Assembly (NCBI GenBank): GCA_905233415.1
Contig: CAJOEX010000001.1
Coordinates: 1-64,000, forward strand
Direction of reading: 5' to 3'
From: Paludibacteraceae bacterium
GTDB taxonomy: Bacteria; Bacteroidota; Bacteroidia; Bacteroidales; Paludibacteraceae
Length of the DNA stretch: 64,000 nucleotides
Shown here: positions 31,101 to 39,782 of the stretch, piece after piece
Position numbering within the stretch: the first letter of the stretch is position 1
How the letters are laid out: every line of letters begins with the position of its first letter
Made by a program: the position numbers and the translations under genes
Notes under the pieces: generated by a model
Told to the model about the DNA's origin: nothing
What the model saw: the letters and a program-made list of their open reading frames with translations, nothing else
Databases searched by the model: none

Positions 31101-34100
31101 TGTCGGGAATGTCAACCCCTTCCTGCACTGCTATATTCAGTCGGAAGTGGCACATCCGAACCATGCTACCGTTAAGAACGCAAAAAACTGGACAGAGTCC
31201 GACCGTACCAATTATGGTATAGGTAACGTGTTCCTCAATGGTGTCGCACCCTCTGCGGCTAATACACCTTTTGCGGCTGACTTTGTGAACGGAGTATATA
31301 CGGCGGGAAATGCCAGTGCCACCAACGATTTCCAATTGATAAAAACTTCCGGTTGCGTAAACAAAGGTACAGAAGACTTTGCTGCCGAGTTCTATCAAGC
31401 TTTACGCTATAAAGGCAAATCGGATTCGGATATTAGGAACTCCTATGTCTATCAGAGCGTAGAGCAAGCAGTGATTCCTCAAAACGACGTGGCATTCGCC
31501 AAACGTGTACAGGACTGCGAAATTGATATGGGTGCATACGAGTTCAATGCCGCGTTCGATATCACGCCGGACACAACCTCCCACCCGGGTACAGCTATTT
31601 TCTATGTAACGTACGATGCTGCGGGTGGTGACGCCTCCGCTTCTTCGCGTGAAAATGCGGCTTGTTCGCAAAAACTCCAGCTCGTATTGGATGCAGCGGG
31701 ACGTTATAAGTACTACCTGATGAACAAGCCTGTACCCGTTGCCGGTGCCCCGGACAAGTCCTGGACCGTTGAAGTGCGACTCGTGGGCGATAATACCAAT
31801 TGTACTACCAGTGAACATTATGCGGTTTGGTACACCCCGACACGCTCCACCAAGCATAGCGTTGCCAACTACAATGACAACCCGCTGGACTACTCCTTTA
31901 TTATCCCGCACGGTGTGCAGGTAAAAGGCGGTTATGCGCCCGGCTTCTATCATTACGAGAACGCTGCCGGCACCACCGTACCTGCCGGCACGGCAGGGGC
32001 GCATATTGTCGATGACCGCGACCCGCTCACTTATCGTTCCGTGCTGTCCGGTAAGATTACTTCCACCACCGGTGCGGAAGGTCAGTGCTACCATGTGGTC
32101 GCTTTCACCAACGACCTCTTTGACGAGTATGAATACGTAAAAGACGAGGGAGGGCAATTAGCGGCATTCTCTGCGTTGGATAATGCGGAAGACCATCGTG
32201 CCGTGTTGGACGGTTTGTTTATAGAAGACGGTTACGCCAACGCACCGGATGAAGAAGACCAAGTCGGCGGTGGTGCCGTAGTCACCGGTTATGCGCACAT
32301 CCGCAACTGCATTGTGCAGAACAATGAAGCAATGAAAAATGGTGGCGGTCTGTATCTCAAACCTTGTGCGTTGGTCAGTGGTACGATTATTAAGAATAAT
32401 ACGGCTGATGTCGGTGGCGGTGTCTATTTTGAAGCACCAGTGTCGCAAAGCAACGATTCATTAGCCCACCTCTTTACCACGACTATTTGCCAAAACACCG
32501 CAAACACTACGGCAGGTGGTATGTGGTTTTACAACACCTTAGCACGTGTCAACTCCACCGCCCTTTGGCATAATACCGCAAATGACTATGCCAATGTCTC
32601 AGGTAGCTTCACCCGTACTGATACGGATTATCCATTTAACTACTGCGCCGTAGAGTCCCGCCGTCTGGAAGGACAAGGAAACCTTGAACTCTCACCGCGT
32701 GAAACCGAAGGCGTGCGTTGGGATGTCGCTGACCCGTTCAGTGCATTGGCATACTATCCGATTGTGATGTCTTCCACCCTTGCCCGTGCCGGTATGACCT
32801 ATTCCGAGTGGCGAAACACAATGGCTAAATACACCACACTGGACTCTATGGATATAGCCGGCGTTTGCCGTATGGAATGGACTGTTCCGGGAGTTCAGCG
32901 CGGCTTCTCATGGGGAGCGGATACATTGGCTATCAAAAATAATGACTTTATCGAAATAGGCGCCCGTGCAATCAACAAGTCCTTTGAGATCAGCGTCAAT
33001 GACAAGTATGTCATGCTCCGTCTCTATGTCTTGCACACCGATCTTCTCAATTCCGACGCGGCACTCGCCTTGCAGAACAACCCGGCGGATGACGATATTT
33101 CCGAAATGTACCGTCAGCTCGGTTCGTGTATATATAATCCCTTCCACCGTCTTGGTGATGCCCTTGACTATGTTATTGCCGTCCGCAGGTCTAATCCGGA
33201 TATGTACCGCAATGCCCGTTTCGAGATATACATGGATAAGGGAACCTACTATCCCTATCACAATGCCTACGGTGAGCAGGGACAGGTGCGTGCCAACACC
33301 TTCCTCATTCCGGAGGCGGTAACCCTTGTCGGTGGCGTGAACTCGCAAGTCGGAAACAACTATGGGCAGGAGGGGTATGAATATAAATATACCAACACGA
33401 TTATCAACACCAATCACGGTGATTCTGTCCCAATCGGGGATACAGGCTATTATGTCAAGTACGCCACTTCTACGGAAATTCGTCAACGTGACGACCAGCA
33501 CCGTAAGATGACTGACTATAACCTCAACTCCGTTATCGAACCCTGGGAGTTTGACCGCCAGACTATTCTGTCAGGTAACGCCGTGGCAGGTGAGGACTTT
33601 ACGCACGTTTACCATGTAATCACTATCCATGCCGACTCGACCAAGATAGGTCCGCAGCCGCAGAAGTTCCGCGTGGACAGTTCCGCAGTGGTTGACTGGA
33701 GGAAAGGCTATAAACTCTTACATTTCCCGATACCGTTTGATAGTGTAGAGGTGTTCGACCAGGAGTGTGAAGCATCGAGAGAGGCACGCGCGGTTATCTT
33801 GGATGGTGTGCATATCTCCGGCGGTTATGCCAACAACATTGATCCCTCGGATGTTGCCGAACACGCCTATCAGCGGAAAACCTATTTCCGTGGCGGAGGT
33901 ATCTTTATCGATGGTAACTGGACCGAGTCCTTTGACGACCCGGATGACACCAGTGTGCCTAACGTGACCGAGCCGGCACCTTATGCCATTTCGTTGGTGA
34001 TTCAAAACAGTTACTTCTCCGACAATATGGCGGGTAACGGCGGCGCTATCTATTCCAATGGTCCGATTCACGTGTATAATTCCCACTTCACGCAAAACTA

Positions 34101-37100
34101 CTCGCGGGGCCCGATGACCAAAGAGGACCAGAAGTATATCCCGTGGACTGCCGGCGGATGTATCGCCTCCAATGCTTATTGCGGTATTGTAAACTCTCTC
34201 TTTGACAACAATGAAGCACGCCGTGGCTTGTATCCCATTACCATCAAGGGAGAGGAAGAGATTCCCAATGCCGATGCGCGTCAGGGATTCGGCGGTGTAC
34301 TCTCTATCGCGGAGCAGTCCAGACTGCGTGCGATGAACTGCCACTTCGTCAAGAACAAAGCCGTGGCATACTCGGCTATTTATAACTTCCGACCCAATAG
34401 TTTCTATCATTCGGCAGACTCTATTCAGCTTGCCTTTAACTCCCTCTTCTGGGGTAATGAGGTCTTTGAGGTGGACAACCTCAACCAGTTGGAGTATATC
34501 GAAGCCCCCCTGGATTCGTCGGTTACTATCTTTAATGAGAAATATAAACCCTCGCGTACCGGTGTCTTCCACTATGACGGTCAAGAGTGGGATACGTATG
34601 AGCGGCTCTTCCATGAGTACGACAGTCTCTATCTCTATTACGCTGAGCAAAAAGACACCTTCAACACAAATGTTTTGAATAAATTGAATGAGCTCCGCGA
34701 TCAGGGCAACAAAATAGAGGGACTCTTCTTCTGCTCGTACCGTAAGACGTATGGACCGCCAAGCATGAAACCGACGAAAGCGGGCTACCTGCTTACACGC
34801 GAGGAGCAGCGTGCATTCACAGATCCGCGCCAGAAAGAGCTTCCGATTCAGGTTAACCCCCTTAATGGTGCTATTGAGGAGCATTTTGATAAGTTGTTCC
34901 AATACGTCTATGGTAATAACAATGTGCTTATCAACCGCATCAATACAGCCACCGATGGACCGAACTTTGTGCAGCCTTCGCCTATTGCCGGTATTGACGG
35001 CTATATGCAGAATGCCGACTGGCTCCTGGCGCGTTTGAACCACACCACCGATCAGGGTTGGGGACACCTCAAGCAGATAGTGAACCGGGCAGAGTACTAC
35101 ACAACCACATACACCGGCGACACTCATTATGACACATGGGAGGAAGCCCTTTATGCAGCACAGGCAATTGAACCTTCTGCCACCAAAGAGCATGATGTCG
35201 TCATGCACCACAGCACACCTTCAGCAACCTTCGATGGCGTAACCAATCAGGACACAAGCGCGATTTATAACTTCCTGTACAAGCGTGCAAAGGCGCAGTC
35301 GTTCACCATTCCGCGTATTCCGCTTGGTAACGACTATTACATGAGTTATACCCGTAATGGCAGTGAGGGTAGTGAGGCTGGCGGTGACATGCTCCGTATA
35401 TCGTTGAACCCGCGTGTGGGAATTGAAGATGTCTATATTGACATGGGCGTGTATGAATACCAGTACATCCAGTTGGACATCAAGGGTAACGAGGTGGATA
35501 CCATGTGGGTGGCTACAAAAGCCAAAGGCGAAAAACAGGATGGTCTGACATGGGAAACACCGACTACCGACCTCCAGACGGCGATAGACATTCTGATGGC
35601 GTCGCACAATAACCATGACAAGTATGTCTGCTTCCTGGGCGATGAGGAGTCTCGTTTTGCCCCCAGTAATGTCATCGATAACCGTCGTGCCTTCGTCATT
35701 ACGTCCAACACCTTGGCACCGCTGCTGCCCGATAATGCCATGGCGGACCATGACTACGGAGTCAACAGTCTGACCTTCCTCGGCGGTTATTGTTTTGACG
35801 TCAAGGATAAACCGCGCGACCCGTCTGCATACCCGACCGTGATAGAAATGCCGTTTACCGGCAACACGACACAGCTGAACCAGCTCTTTGTTGTGGAGGA
35901 CATGACCCGTCAGATGGTGCAAGCCAACTGGATGGGCGAACACACCGCACGTGACAGCGTCGTCATTCCTATTACATTTGACGGTATTACCTTTATCAAC
36001 CCGTATTCCACCAAGAATTCGGATGTCGCTCCGTACGACCTTGGCGGCGTCATGAGTGACCGTGGAGGTGCTGCTATCTATTACCGTTGGCAGCGGCAGT
36101 ATGTCGATCCGAATAATAGCGGAATTTACAACCCTGACTTCGCTATGGCGCTACATCCCGACTCTGCCTTGATTGACGGACATAAGGTCACACTGCCCAA
36201 ACTCACTATCTCCAACTGTACGTTCATGGATAACGGTGACCGTCCTGACGATGTGAACAAACGCTCTGCTGCCGTGCGTATCGAGCATGGAGGCGGCTCA
36301 TCCCTCATCGTCAACTCGCTCTTCCACTCCAATGCAGGCGCACCGATACATGCCGACCGCTATGACGAAATGGCAGAACCGAATGACCTCGCGTCCGTAC
36401 CGAACAACGTGGTGATTGTCAACTCCACCTTTGCCCTCAATGACGGACATTTAACGCTGGAATCGGACAACAGCGAAGTCCACAACTCACTCATATGGCT
36501 GGATGACCTTGCCTCAGACACGTTGGTACAACTGCGCATCAATAACGATCAATGGGACAAGACGACCAACAAAAACAAAGTCGGTATAGCCGACCGCGTA
36601 ACCTACAATGCCGTGTGGGGCTGTTTCCAGAATGGAGATGACACCTACCACAACGACCCGCTGGCTACCGATAATATGAACATTTTCGAGGGACCGTATT
36701 TTGCCGGACCGCTGGTTAATGCGACTACCTCCGAACAGCGTCGTGAACGCTCTTTCCGCCTGAATCCCGCGGTGCGCACCATGAATGCTGCGGATACTAC
36801 CGTTTATCGCAACCGTGTCTTCTTCCGCCAGTATCCGGCTGTGCCGCAAACCATCTACTGGCGCCGTGCCAACGGTTTGAAAGCAGATACCGTTTCCTCC
36901 CTTACCCAAGACTATGACCTGGCATACAAGCCGCGTCTCTCGGGTTTGGGTATGGAGCGTGGTGCATACGAATGTTTGGCAGTCTTGCAGCGTATGCTGT
37001 ACGTACAGCCGAACCTGCCTGCCGCTTCTGCCGGTGACGGCTCGTCGTGGCTCAAACCCTTCGGACAGGGACAGATTCAGAACGCTATTGACGTGGCGGC

Positions 37101-39672
37101 GGTATATAACTACCTTAACTCGAAACTGGATGCTGAGAGCAGACGTGCATACGTATTTGTCAAAGGCTCGTACGGCGCTACCGACCAAGCGGATATCATT
37201 GCCCGTGACGGAGTGAGCGTATATGGCTCTATTCCGGGCAACTTCACCGACACAGCGTTTGTTAAGGATGACCAATTTACCAATGAGGAATGCCAGCGCT
37301 ACGTCAATTATGTACGCTCCATCACAAACGGCGTTGCTTCGCCGGATGCTACACCGACCTACATCAACTCCGTATCCACTATCGCAGGCAATTATCCCCT
37401 CGGCTTCTCCATCGAGAACTTCGTCATTACCAATCCGAACAGAGTTCTGACGACATCTCCCATATCGTTGGACAATGACTCTGTGGTGATTCGGAACTGC
37501 CTCATTGCCGATAACAAGGTTGACGGTGCACCGGTAATAGACCTCAAGAGAGGGTTGCTGTACAATTCCCTGCTCTACCGTGATTCTGCGGATGCCATCG
37601 TGCAACTCGGCACAAAGGGACTATTGCTCAACAATACCATTGTGAACAATTATGGGGATGAGGTAACCAATATCGTCAACGCTTCCAATGACCACGTGAT
37701 AAACAACATCAGTTGTCAGTCGTCTGCAGCCAACTGTTTTGCTCCCTACCTGGCGCAGAAGAATCCGTACACCTTGCCAAACTACCTGTTGCAAAGCGAG
37801 GCGCTGAACTTCCAGCTGCATGAGCGGAGTACGTTCCTCAATGCCGGTACGGAATCATTGCCTGCCGTCTTTACGCCGTACACGTCCATCGGACTGGTGA
37901 ACTTTGCCGTGGACCGTGATGTACTCGGTAACCCGCGAAAGACCGGCGGTCATGTGGATGTAGGTGCGTTTGAGACCTGGCGTGTAGAGCCCGGAACGGC
38001 GGTTGAAGTATCGGCGTTGACCGACAAGATTATCACGCAGAATGAATGGAATATAGCCACCAAAGCAGAGAAACGGAACGCCTTTACCCGGAACTACGGA
38101 GGCCATAAGTATCCGCACCGCGGTTCGGTGGTTTATGTGATGGACAGTGCTGCCATGAGTATGGCGTATGACGATGTGCATGATTTTGAGGACTTCCAGG
38201 GCAATGCTATTATTCTCCGTCCGGCGTATATGCTGCTCAAACCGGGCGCCTCTTTCTATGGTAACGGACATGACGTGCAGATGAACTACCTTGCTGCGGA
38301 GAAGAAGTTTGTCAACCAGCGCTACTCCATGACAGCGTTCCCGTTCAACTACAATACTGCCAACATCACCACCACCACCTATTATCCCGCTACAGACAGT
38401 ATCAGCAGCCAATTGTCAACGTTCAACTTTAATACCTACCAATACTCCGGCACAGCCCGTTCGGCAAAGGATTATGTCTTCCAGCGCAATATGTCCTCCG
38501 CATGGTTGCCCGTGGACACCCTCAACCGTTCCGCTACGGAAGGTTACCTCATGGATTTCGGTTCCGCACAGGATACCGTACTGCGCTTCACCGCCTTTGC
38601 TCCCACAATAGGTAATTATGTCTATACGGAAGACGGCAACGACAAGATTGTCTGGCTCACCCAATACGACAACCGTCAAGCCGGTAGTGGTCAGGAACTG
38701 AACTTTACCCGTCAGGAAGACATGGGCTGGAACATGAAAGGTCTGCCCTGGCTCGTTTCCGAATACCGCACGGACACTATCCTTGAAGAAGGCAATTTCC
38801 AGCGGCAGATGTATATCCCGCATATCTTCTATCAGATGGACGGCGCAGGCGAATACATCCGCAGCGGAAGCCAGATATACACATCCCGTTCCTGGGATCA
38901 AGGATCTACCATGTCACTCGGCAACGCCTTCCTTACGCAGACAGCCACCCAGCAAGAACGTGAACCAGTATTGTTCAAACTGCCGTTATACAGCCGCAAT
39001 GAGAAAGTTGCACGCCCGCTTATCCGCCTGATGGGCAGCCGCAATCAAAGCGATATCCTGACCGTCATGCCGGATTCTGCCGCATCGAAAATTGTGCAGT
39101 ACAGCTACGGGCGTGACGGTGTGAAGTGGCTTACGAATGACGATGCCGCACAGGTTTATCTGTTGGACAGCAAACGCAACTCCCGCATTTCGCTGCTCGG
39201 CGCAGCACCGACGGAAGTGGATATACCGCTCGGCGTCATTATTCCTGCATCGGCAGACCAACAAGCGACAACAAACGACTATACGTTCACCCTGCCGGAG
39301 AAACAAGCCTTTGACGGGTTCAAATACGTATGGCTGATAGACAACCGGCAGAATCGTACCGTGAACCTGCTGGAACAAGACTATGAGACGGATATTGACG
39401 CCGGCGAACATAACAAACGTTTTGCTATCCGCTTCGGCGGCTTCCCGAAAACGGATGACAACGGGAAACGCAGCTATATTGTCTTTGCATTCGGCGGCAC
39501 GCTCTATGTGCGCGGACTGATTGAAGGTGACCAAGTGACCATCTATTCGCCATCGGGCCATATCGTCTATTCAACGACTGCGACGAGTTCCGAACTCTCC
39601 ATCCCGCTTGACTATCAATCCGGCTACATTATCAAGGTCAATGACACCGCCCATAAGGTGGTGAATATCTAA
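25102..39672 (+). CDS. giant right-handed beta-helix surface adhesin with T9SS sorting tail
   Basis: 4856 residues. Start is TTG at 25102; a TTG at 25126 (MRKVVLTLLIMQCHLFVF) gives an equally good signal peptide. At least six modules repeat: each opens with a DG-S-W-x-x-A type head (about residues 39, 622, 1134, 2166, 2640, 3466, 3964) and closes with an [DE]xGAxE motif (about 1119, 2141, 2617, 3446, 3950, 4286), the 'choice-of-anchor Q' pattern on beta-helix repeats rich in GGG and N-S-x-F. Residues ~1525-1720 differ and look like an inserted jelly-roll domain. The C-terminus (from about 4770: GTLYVRGLIEGDQVTIYSPSG ... GYIIKV) is a T9SS type-A-like sorting domain. It closes the fimbrial operon, in the place of Mfa5, a T9SS-exported tip adhesin. 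No ligand can be read. Confidence 0.85.
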   Translation: MIFRKADILRKVVLTLLIMQCHLFVFHNQLAAQTDTIRYVRTTGAYNNDGKSWATAKDKVQDAINDLHDYLEANNLTSGSVYIAAGTYVPTESTEAVGGSMLNTSFKIYAGIHVYGGFDPVNPESRPGLRVMINDKICDDNWSRSETGTTSATEVAAQWDLKHKTILTGNHATTPPTFTFDPVRGRYNTTFPASSFHVVWFATNGVFETNNDSIAGHYRPLEYPASLNGCVISSGNASSRNTTFREHTGYGGGVYMVGNSELRNCIVERCNATLGGGGVYMDGGGVVEFCNVHTCQSIGVGVVQGYGGGIYMEYDGQIGHSHITSCAARIGGGFAISHVSGEYPVQLRIDAHIMDCDTARVSYYSPFAVACVINNNTAMAEGGGIYLAEGGTINHCTVTANNCIGPDVTYYGRRHGRTGGIYIRNCGMIFNSVFWGNKCATNNDIQFASVRQSQNEDHEIFVYHSAFMNHDISDWTGVSKEMVFSLDKQNMPVAGSSSNFPCFFQPTVVPLDWDSVDASEGLYGAGVFATLRPVDIPGPRIWHLTSYSALDQKGVQVTDAVQDASEWIRHAHTDYGIVTNPFEPVSTLGALVRKPDPISYALVPQQGAEGRADGTSIPTIFIDPARPGVYDGEGHFVEQDKEGTSWTTPLKDMGEAIMFFRQYLVDDDGGNHHYMIPALDENGLATGELTRYDYVQLLVKEGKINTAGPGNYLDMNIRSAAIRVDSHMRLYGGYPKTLTGTDTSERNPRDYVTTITANITGIGGVKGYENNAAHVIAMVNVEHSIIDGFTLADANTHNVYLSNSAHAGGGVLMNNGSTAQEKRIHMTGNQLRNSVITNCSSPKGAAVYVNGEFLNADGDVCYAELKMINCVVRNNTADYEGEGGTIDDHGIITANGRAYIEIEHCDIVNNVGYPFTADDKQTDDDTQLITCVNPDHYGHILHGFIRVNNSIIFCNGDRPLDNRGDLGTTANVMSVFPDGQDYVFGEHNMFDADLRLQRLDPLQPHGFFNPAFAYTVPTGFLPAGSSYGTSLNAPLPSDKNNKAIFTRLNSAEPTYPTFVNPSRNVGHSPSGDKPLYGGTVSYAPTTTNPCVNAAYVLAYDENDYYDRTDNTLRTRGGAPDVGAVENTDLPIDGTVIYVTPDGAGKRDGSSWDNAIAGNTVYRLNSVAGPALADGDQIDSEPTCDRVLDSEGNPVLTTNPKYNGGWGRVWMTAKTESVTTTLTTTAQVTETDIYTGGGPNDRTETLPAYEETNSVVTPVSSGTAAGFTPGYNYDTRYPYGEISGASRTFWRTNPHTYTGSSGSNDQPDAFIAACNANGWIKNTRAERYVSGLQYAVEQASAVNKMHHKDSVQVWVGAGEYTDYKGFIMRDSVTVLGGFPSGKYSAPGMSERQALMSDSIRIPKAKEAQNFEAKDYETLLQISDVNPKQTNANLFNQDAVKYWDDDYSVDIVSDTETTETATIARTNTYTWSVATGDNVAATYMRYSTMMNGNTFIFTKDQRVRRDSVGRSLENDPGTIRNFTADDGIFRGIRWRAGQKVVYATFPKNVDWQDANGNKSWEIVYEDRTNNINYNVWGFTSSRDVLNASGTKIDTDPRGMALEGVMNTLSAGQTMKNVPDGPYKLQIDLGAYYTKYVNDSVTGITFYILASNGDTLAEQPVYCKSDKLRRYEFSFTQPTAGDLTIRLMSSPGTHATDPATGNFSTNSNNWRKVCLSNVQLLPIVGQDYVLSNTVDSKTVIDTSEPQKTTSATYTVQTHRTTLRKRVLTMPDVCVPTYGGGGIGDPVSMAGTFSVDALPHTDRVKGDTKDLRTAATRAKEEDPAYVEYNSVNWDGFTIRYGFLYNEAMAHGGGAGVAMYEGAHLRNCIIVDNVSACSRIKGGGIFCDGATSTIEGCFVLNNISIGGSVVSQNQVFAGGMFMYEGTCFNSLFANNYSYGSAGGLGFCVGRFFNNTVAYNTATLVESGKISGGAISLATASNPNLFVANTIIYGNNGIAIRDRATAVGNVNPFLHCYIQSEVAHPNHATVKNAKNWTESDRTNYGIGNVFLNGVAPSAANTPFAADFVNGVYTAGNASATNDFQLIKTSGCVNKGTEDFAAEFYQALRYKGKSDSDIRNSYVYQSVEQAVIPQNDVAFAKRVQDCEIDMGAYEFNAAFDITPDTTSHPGTAIFYVTYDAAGGDASASSRENAACSQKLQLVLDAAGRYKYYLMNKPVPVAGAPDKSWTVEVRLVGDNTNCTTSEHYAVWYTPTRSTKHSVANYNDNPLDYSFIIPHGVQVKGGYAPGFYHYENAAGTTVPAGTAGAHIVDDRDPLTYRSVLSGKITSTTGAEGQCYHVVAFTNDLFDEYEYVKDEGGQLAAFSALDNAEDHRAVLDGLFIEDGYANAPDEEDQVGGGAVVTGYAHIRNCIVQNNEAMKNGGGLYLKPCALVSGTIIKNNTADVGGGVYFEAPVSQSNDSLAHLFTTTICQNTANTTAGGMWFYNTLARVNSTALWHNTANDYANVSGSFTRTDTDYPFNYCAVESRRLEGQGNLELSPRETEGVRWDVADPFSALAYYPIVMSSTLARAGMTYSEWRNTMAKYTTLDSMDIAGVCRMEWTVPGVQRGFSWGADTLAIKNNDFIEIGARAINKSFEISVNDKYVMLRLYVLHTDLLNSDAALALQNNPADDDISEMYRQLGSCIYNPFHRLGDALDYVIAVRRSNPDMYRNARFEIYMDKGTYYPYHNAYGEQGQVRANTFLIPEAVTLVGGVNSQVGNNYGQEGYEYKYTNTIINTNHGDSVPIGDTGYYVKYATSTEIRQRDDQHRKMTDYNLNSVIEPWEFDRQTILSGNAVAGEDFTHVYHVITIHADSTKIGPQPQKFRVDSSAVVDWRKGYKLLHFPIPFDSVEVFDQECEASREARAVILDGVHISGGYANNIDPSDVAEHAYQRKTYFRGGGIFIDGNWTESFDDPDDTSVPNVTEPAPYAISLVIQNSYFSDNMAGNGGAIYSNGPIHVYNSHFTQNYSRGPMTKEDQKYIPWTAGGCIASNAYCGIVNSLFDNNEARRGLYPITIKGEEEIPNADARQGFGGVLSIAEQSRLRAMNCHFVKNKAVAYSAIYNFRPNSFYHSADSIQLAFNSLFWGNEVFEVDNLNQLEYIEAPLDSSVTIFNEKYKPSRTGVFHYDGQEWDTYERLFHEYDSLYLYYAEQKDTFNTNVLNKLNELRDQGNKIEGLFFCSYRKTYGPPSMKPTKAGYLLTREEQRAFTDPRQKELPIQVNPLNGAIEEHFDKLFQYVYGNNNVLINRINTATDGPNFVQPSPIAGIDGYMQNADWLLARLNHTTDQGWGHLKQIVNRAEYYTTTYTGDTHYDTWEEALYAAQAIEPSATKEHDVVMHHSTPSATFDGVTNQDTSAIYNFLYKRAKAQSFTIPRIPLGNDYYMSYTRNGSEGSEAGGDMLRISLNPRVGIEDVYIDMGVYEYQYIQLDIKGNEVDTMWVATKAKGEKQDGLTWETPTTDLQTAIDILMASHNNHDKYVCFLGDEESRFAPSNVIDNRRAFVITSNTLAPLLPDNAMADHDYGVNSLTFLGGYCFDVKDKPRDPSAYPTVIEMPFTGNTTQLNQLFVVEDMTRQMVQANWMGEHTARDSVVIPITFDGITFINPYSTKNSDVAPYDLGGVMSDRGGAAIYYRWQRQYVDPNNSGIYNPDFAMALHPDSALIDGHKVTLPKLTISNCTFMDNGDRPDDVNKRSAAVRIEHGGGSSLIVNSLFHSNAGAPIHADRYDEMAEPNDLASVPNNVVIVNSTFALNDGHLTLESDNSEVHNSLIWLDDLASDTLVQLRINNDQWDKTTNKNKVGIADRVTYNAVWGCFQNGDDTYHNDPLATDNMNIFEGPYFAGPLVNATTSEQRRERSFRLNPAVRTMNAADTTVYRNRVFFRQYPAVPQTIYWRRANGLKADTVSSLTQDYDLAYKPRLSGLGMERGAYECLAVLQRMLYVQPNLPAASAGDGSSWLKPFGQGQIQNAIDVAAVYNYLNSKLDAESRRAYVFVKGSYGATDQADIIARDGVSVYGSIPGNFTDTAFVKDDQFTNEECQRYVNYVRSITNGVASPDATPTYINSVSTIAGNYPLGFSIENFVITNPNRVLTTSPISLDNDSVVIRNCLIADNKVDGAPVIDLKRGLLYNSLLYRDSADAIVQLGTKGLLLNNTIVNNYGDEVTNIVNASNDHVINNISCQSSAANCFAPYLAQKNPYTLPNYLLQSEALNFQLHERSTFLNAGTESLPAVFTPYTSIGLVNFAVDRDVLGNPRKTGGHVDVGAFETWRVEPGTAVEVSALTDKIITQNEWNIATKAEKRNAFTRNYGGHKYPHRGSVVYVMDSAAMSMAYDDVHDFEDFQGNAIILRPAYMLLKPGASFYGNGHDVQMNYLAAEKKFVNQRYSMTAFPFNYNTANITTTTYYPATDSISSQLSTFNFNTYQYSGTARSAKDYVFQRNMSSAWLPVDTLNRSATEGYLMDFGSAQDTVLRFTAFAPTIGNYVYTEDGNDKIVWLTQYDNRQAGSGQELNFTRQEDMGWNMKGLPWLVSEYRTDTILEEGNFQRQMYIPHIFYQMDGAGEYIRSGSQIYTSRSWDQGSTMSLGNAFLTQTATQQEREPVLFKLPLYSRNEKVARPLIRLMGSRNQSDILTVMPDSAASKIVQYSYGRDGVKWLTNDDAAQVYLLDSKRNSRISLLGAAPTEVDIPLGVIIPASADQQATTNDYTFTLPEKQAFDGFKYVWLIDNRQNRTVNLLEQDYETDIDAGEHNKRFAIRFGGFPKTDDNGKRSYIVFAFGGTLYVRGLIEGDQVTIYSPSGHIVYSTTATSSELSIPLDYQSGYIIKVNDTAHKVVNI

Positions 39673-39695
39673 TTTACTAAAAAATCACGCATTTA

Positions 39696-39727
39696 TTTGC
39701 ATGTTTGCAAAATTTGTTGTACCTTTG
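39696..39727 (+). promoter_or_regulatory. promoter of transglutaminase-like gene
   Basis: TTTG (39696-39699), 20 bases, TACCTTTG (39720-39727), a full consensus match 24 bases after the giant adhesin stop. Start near 39734, with a leader of about 50 nt. It separates this gene pair from the fimbrial operon. Confidence 0.88.
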
Positions 39728-39782
39728 CGGCGGATTTGAAAAATCTGCCGGAACAAGCACTAATATCAAACACACAAATATT

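Noticed and set aside
33718-37605. Long minus-strand open frames (497, 240 and 363 codons) inside the giant adhesin
   Set aside because: Same cause: the plus-strand frame has clear modular repeats, and the antisense products show no recognisable features.
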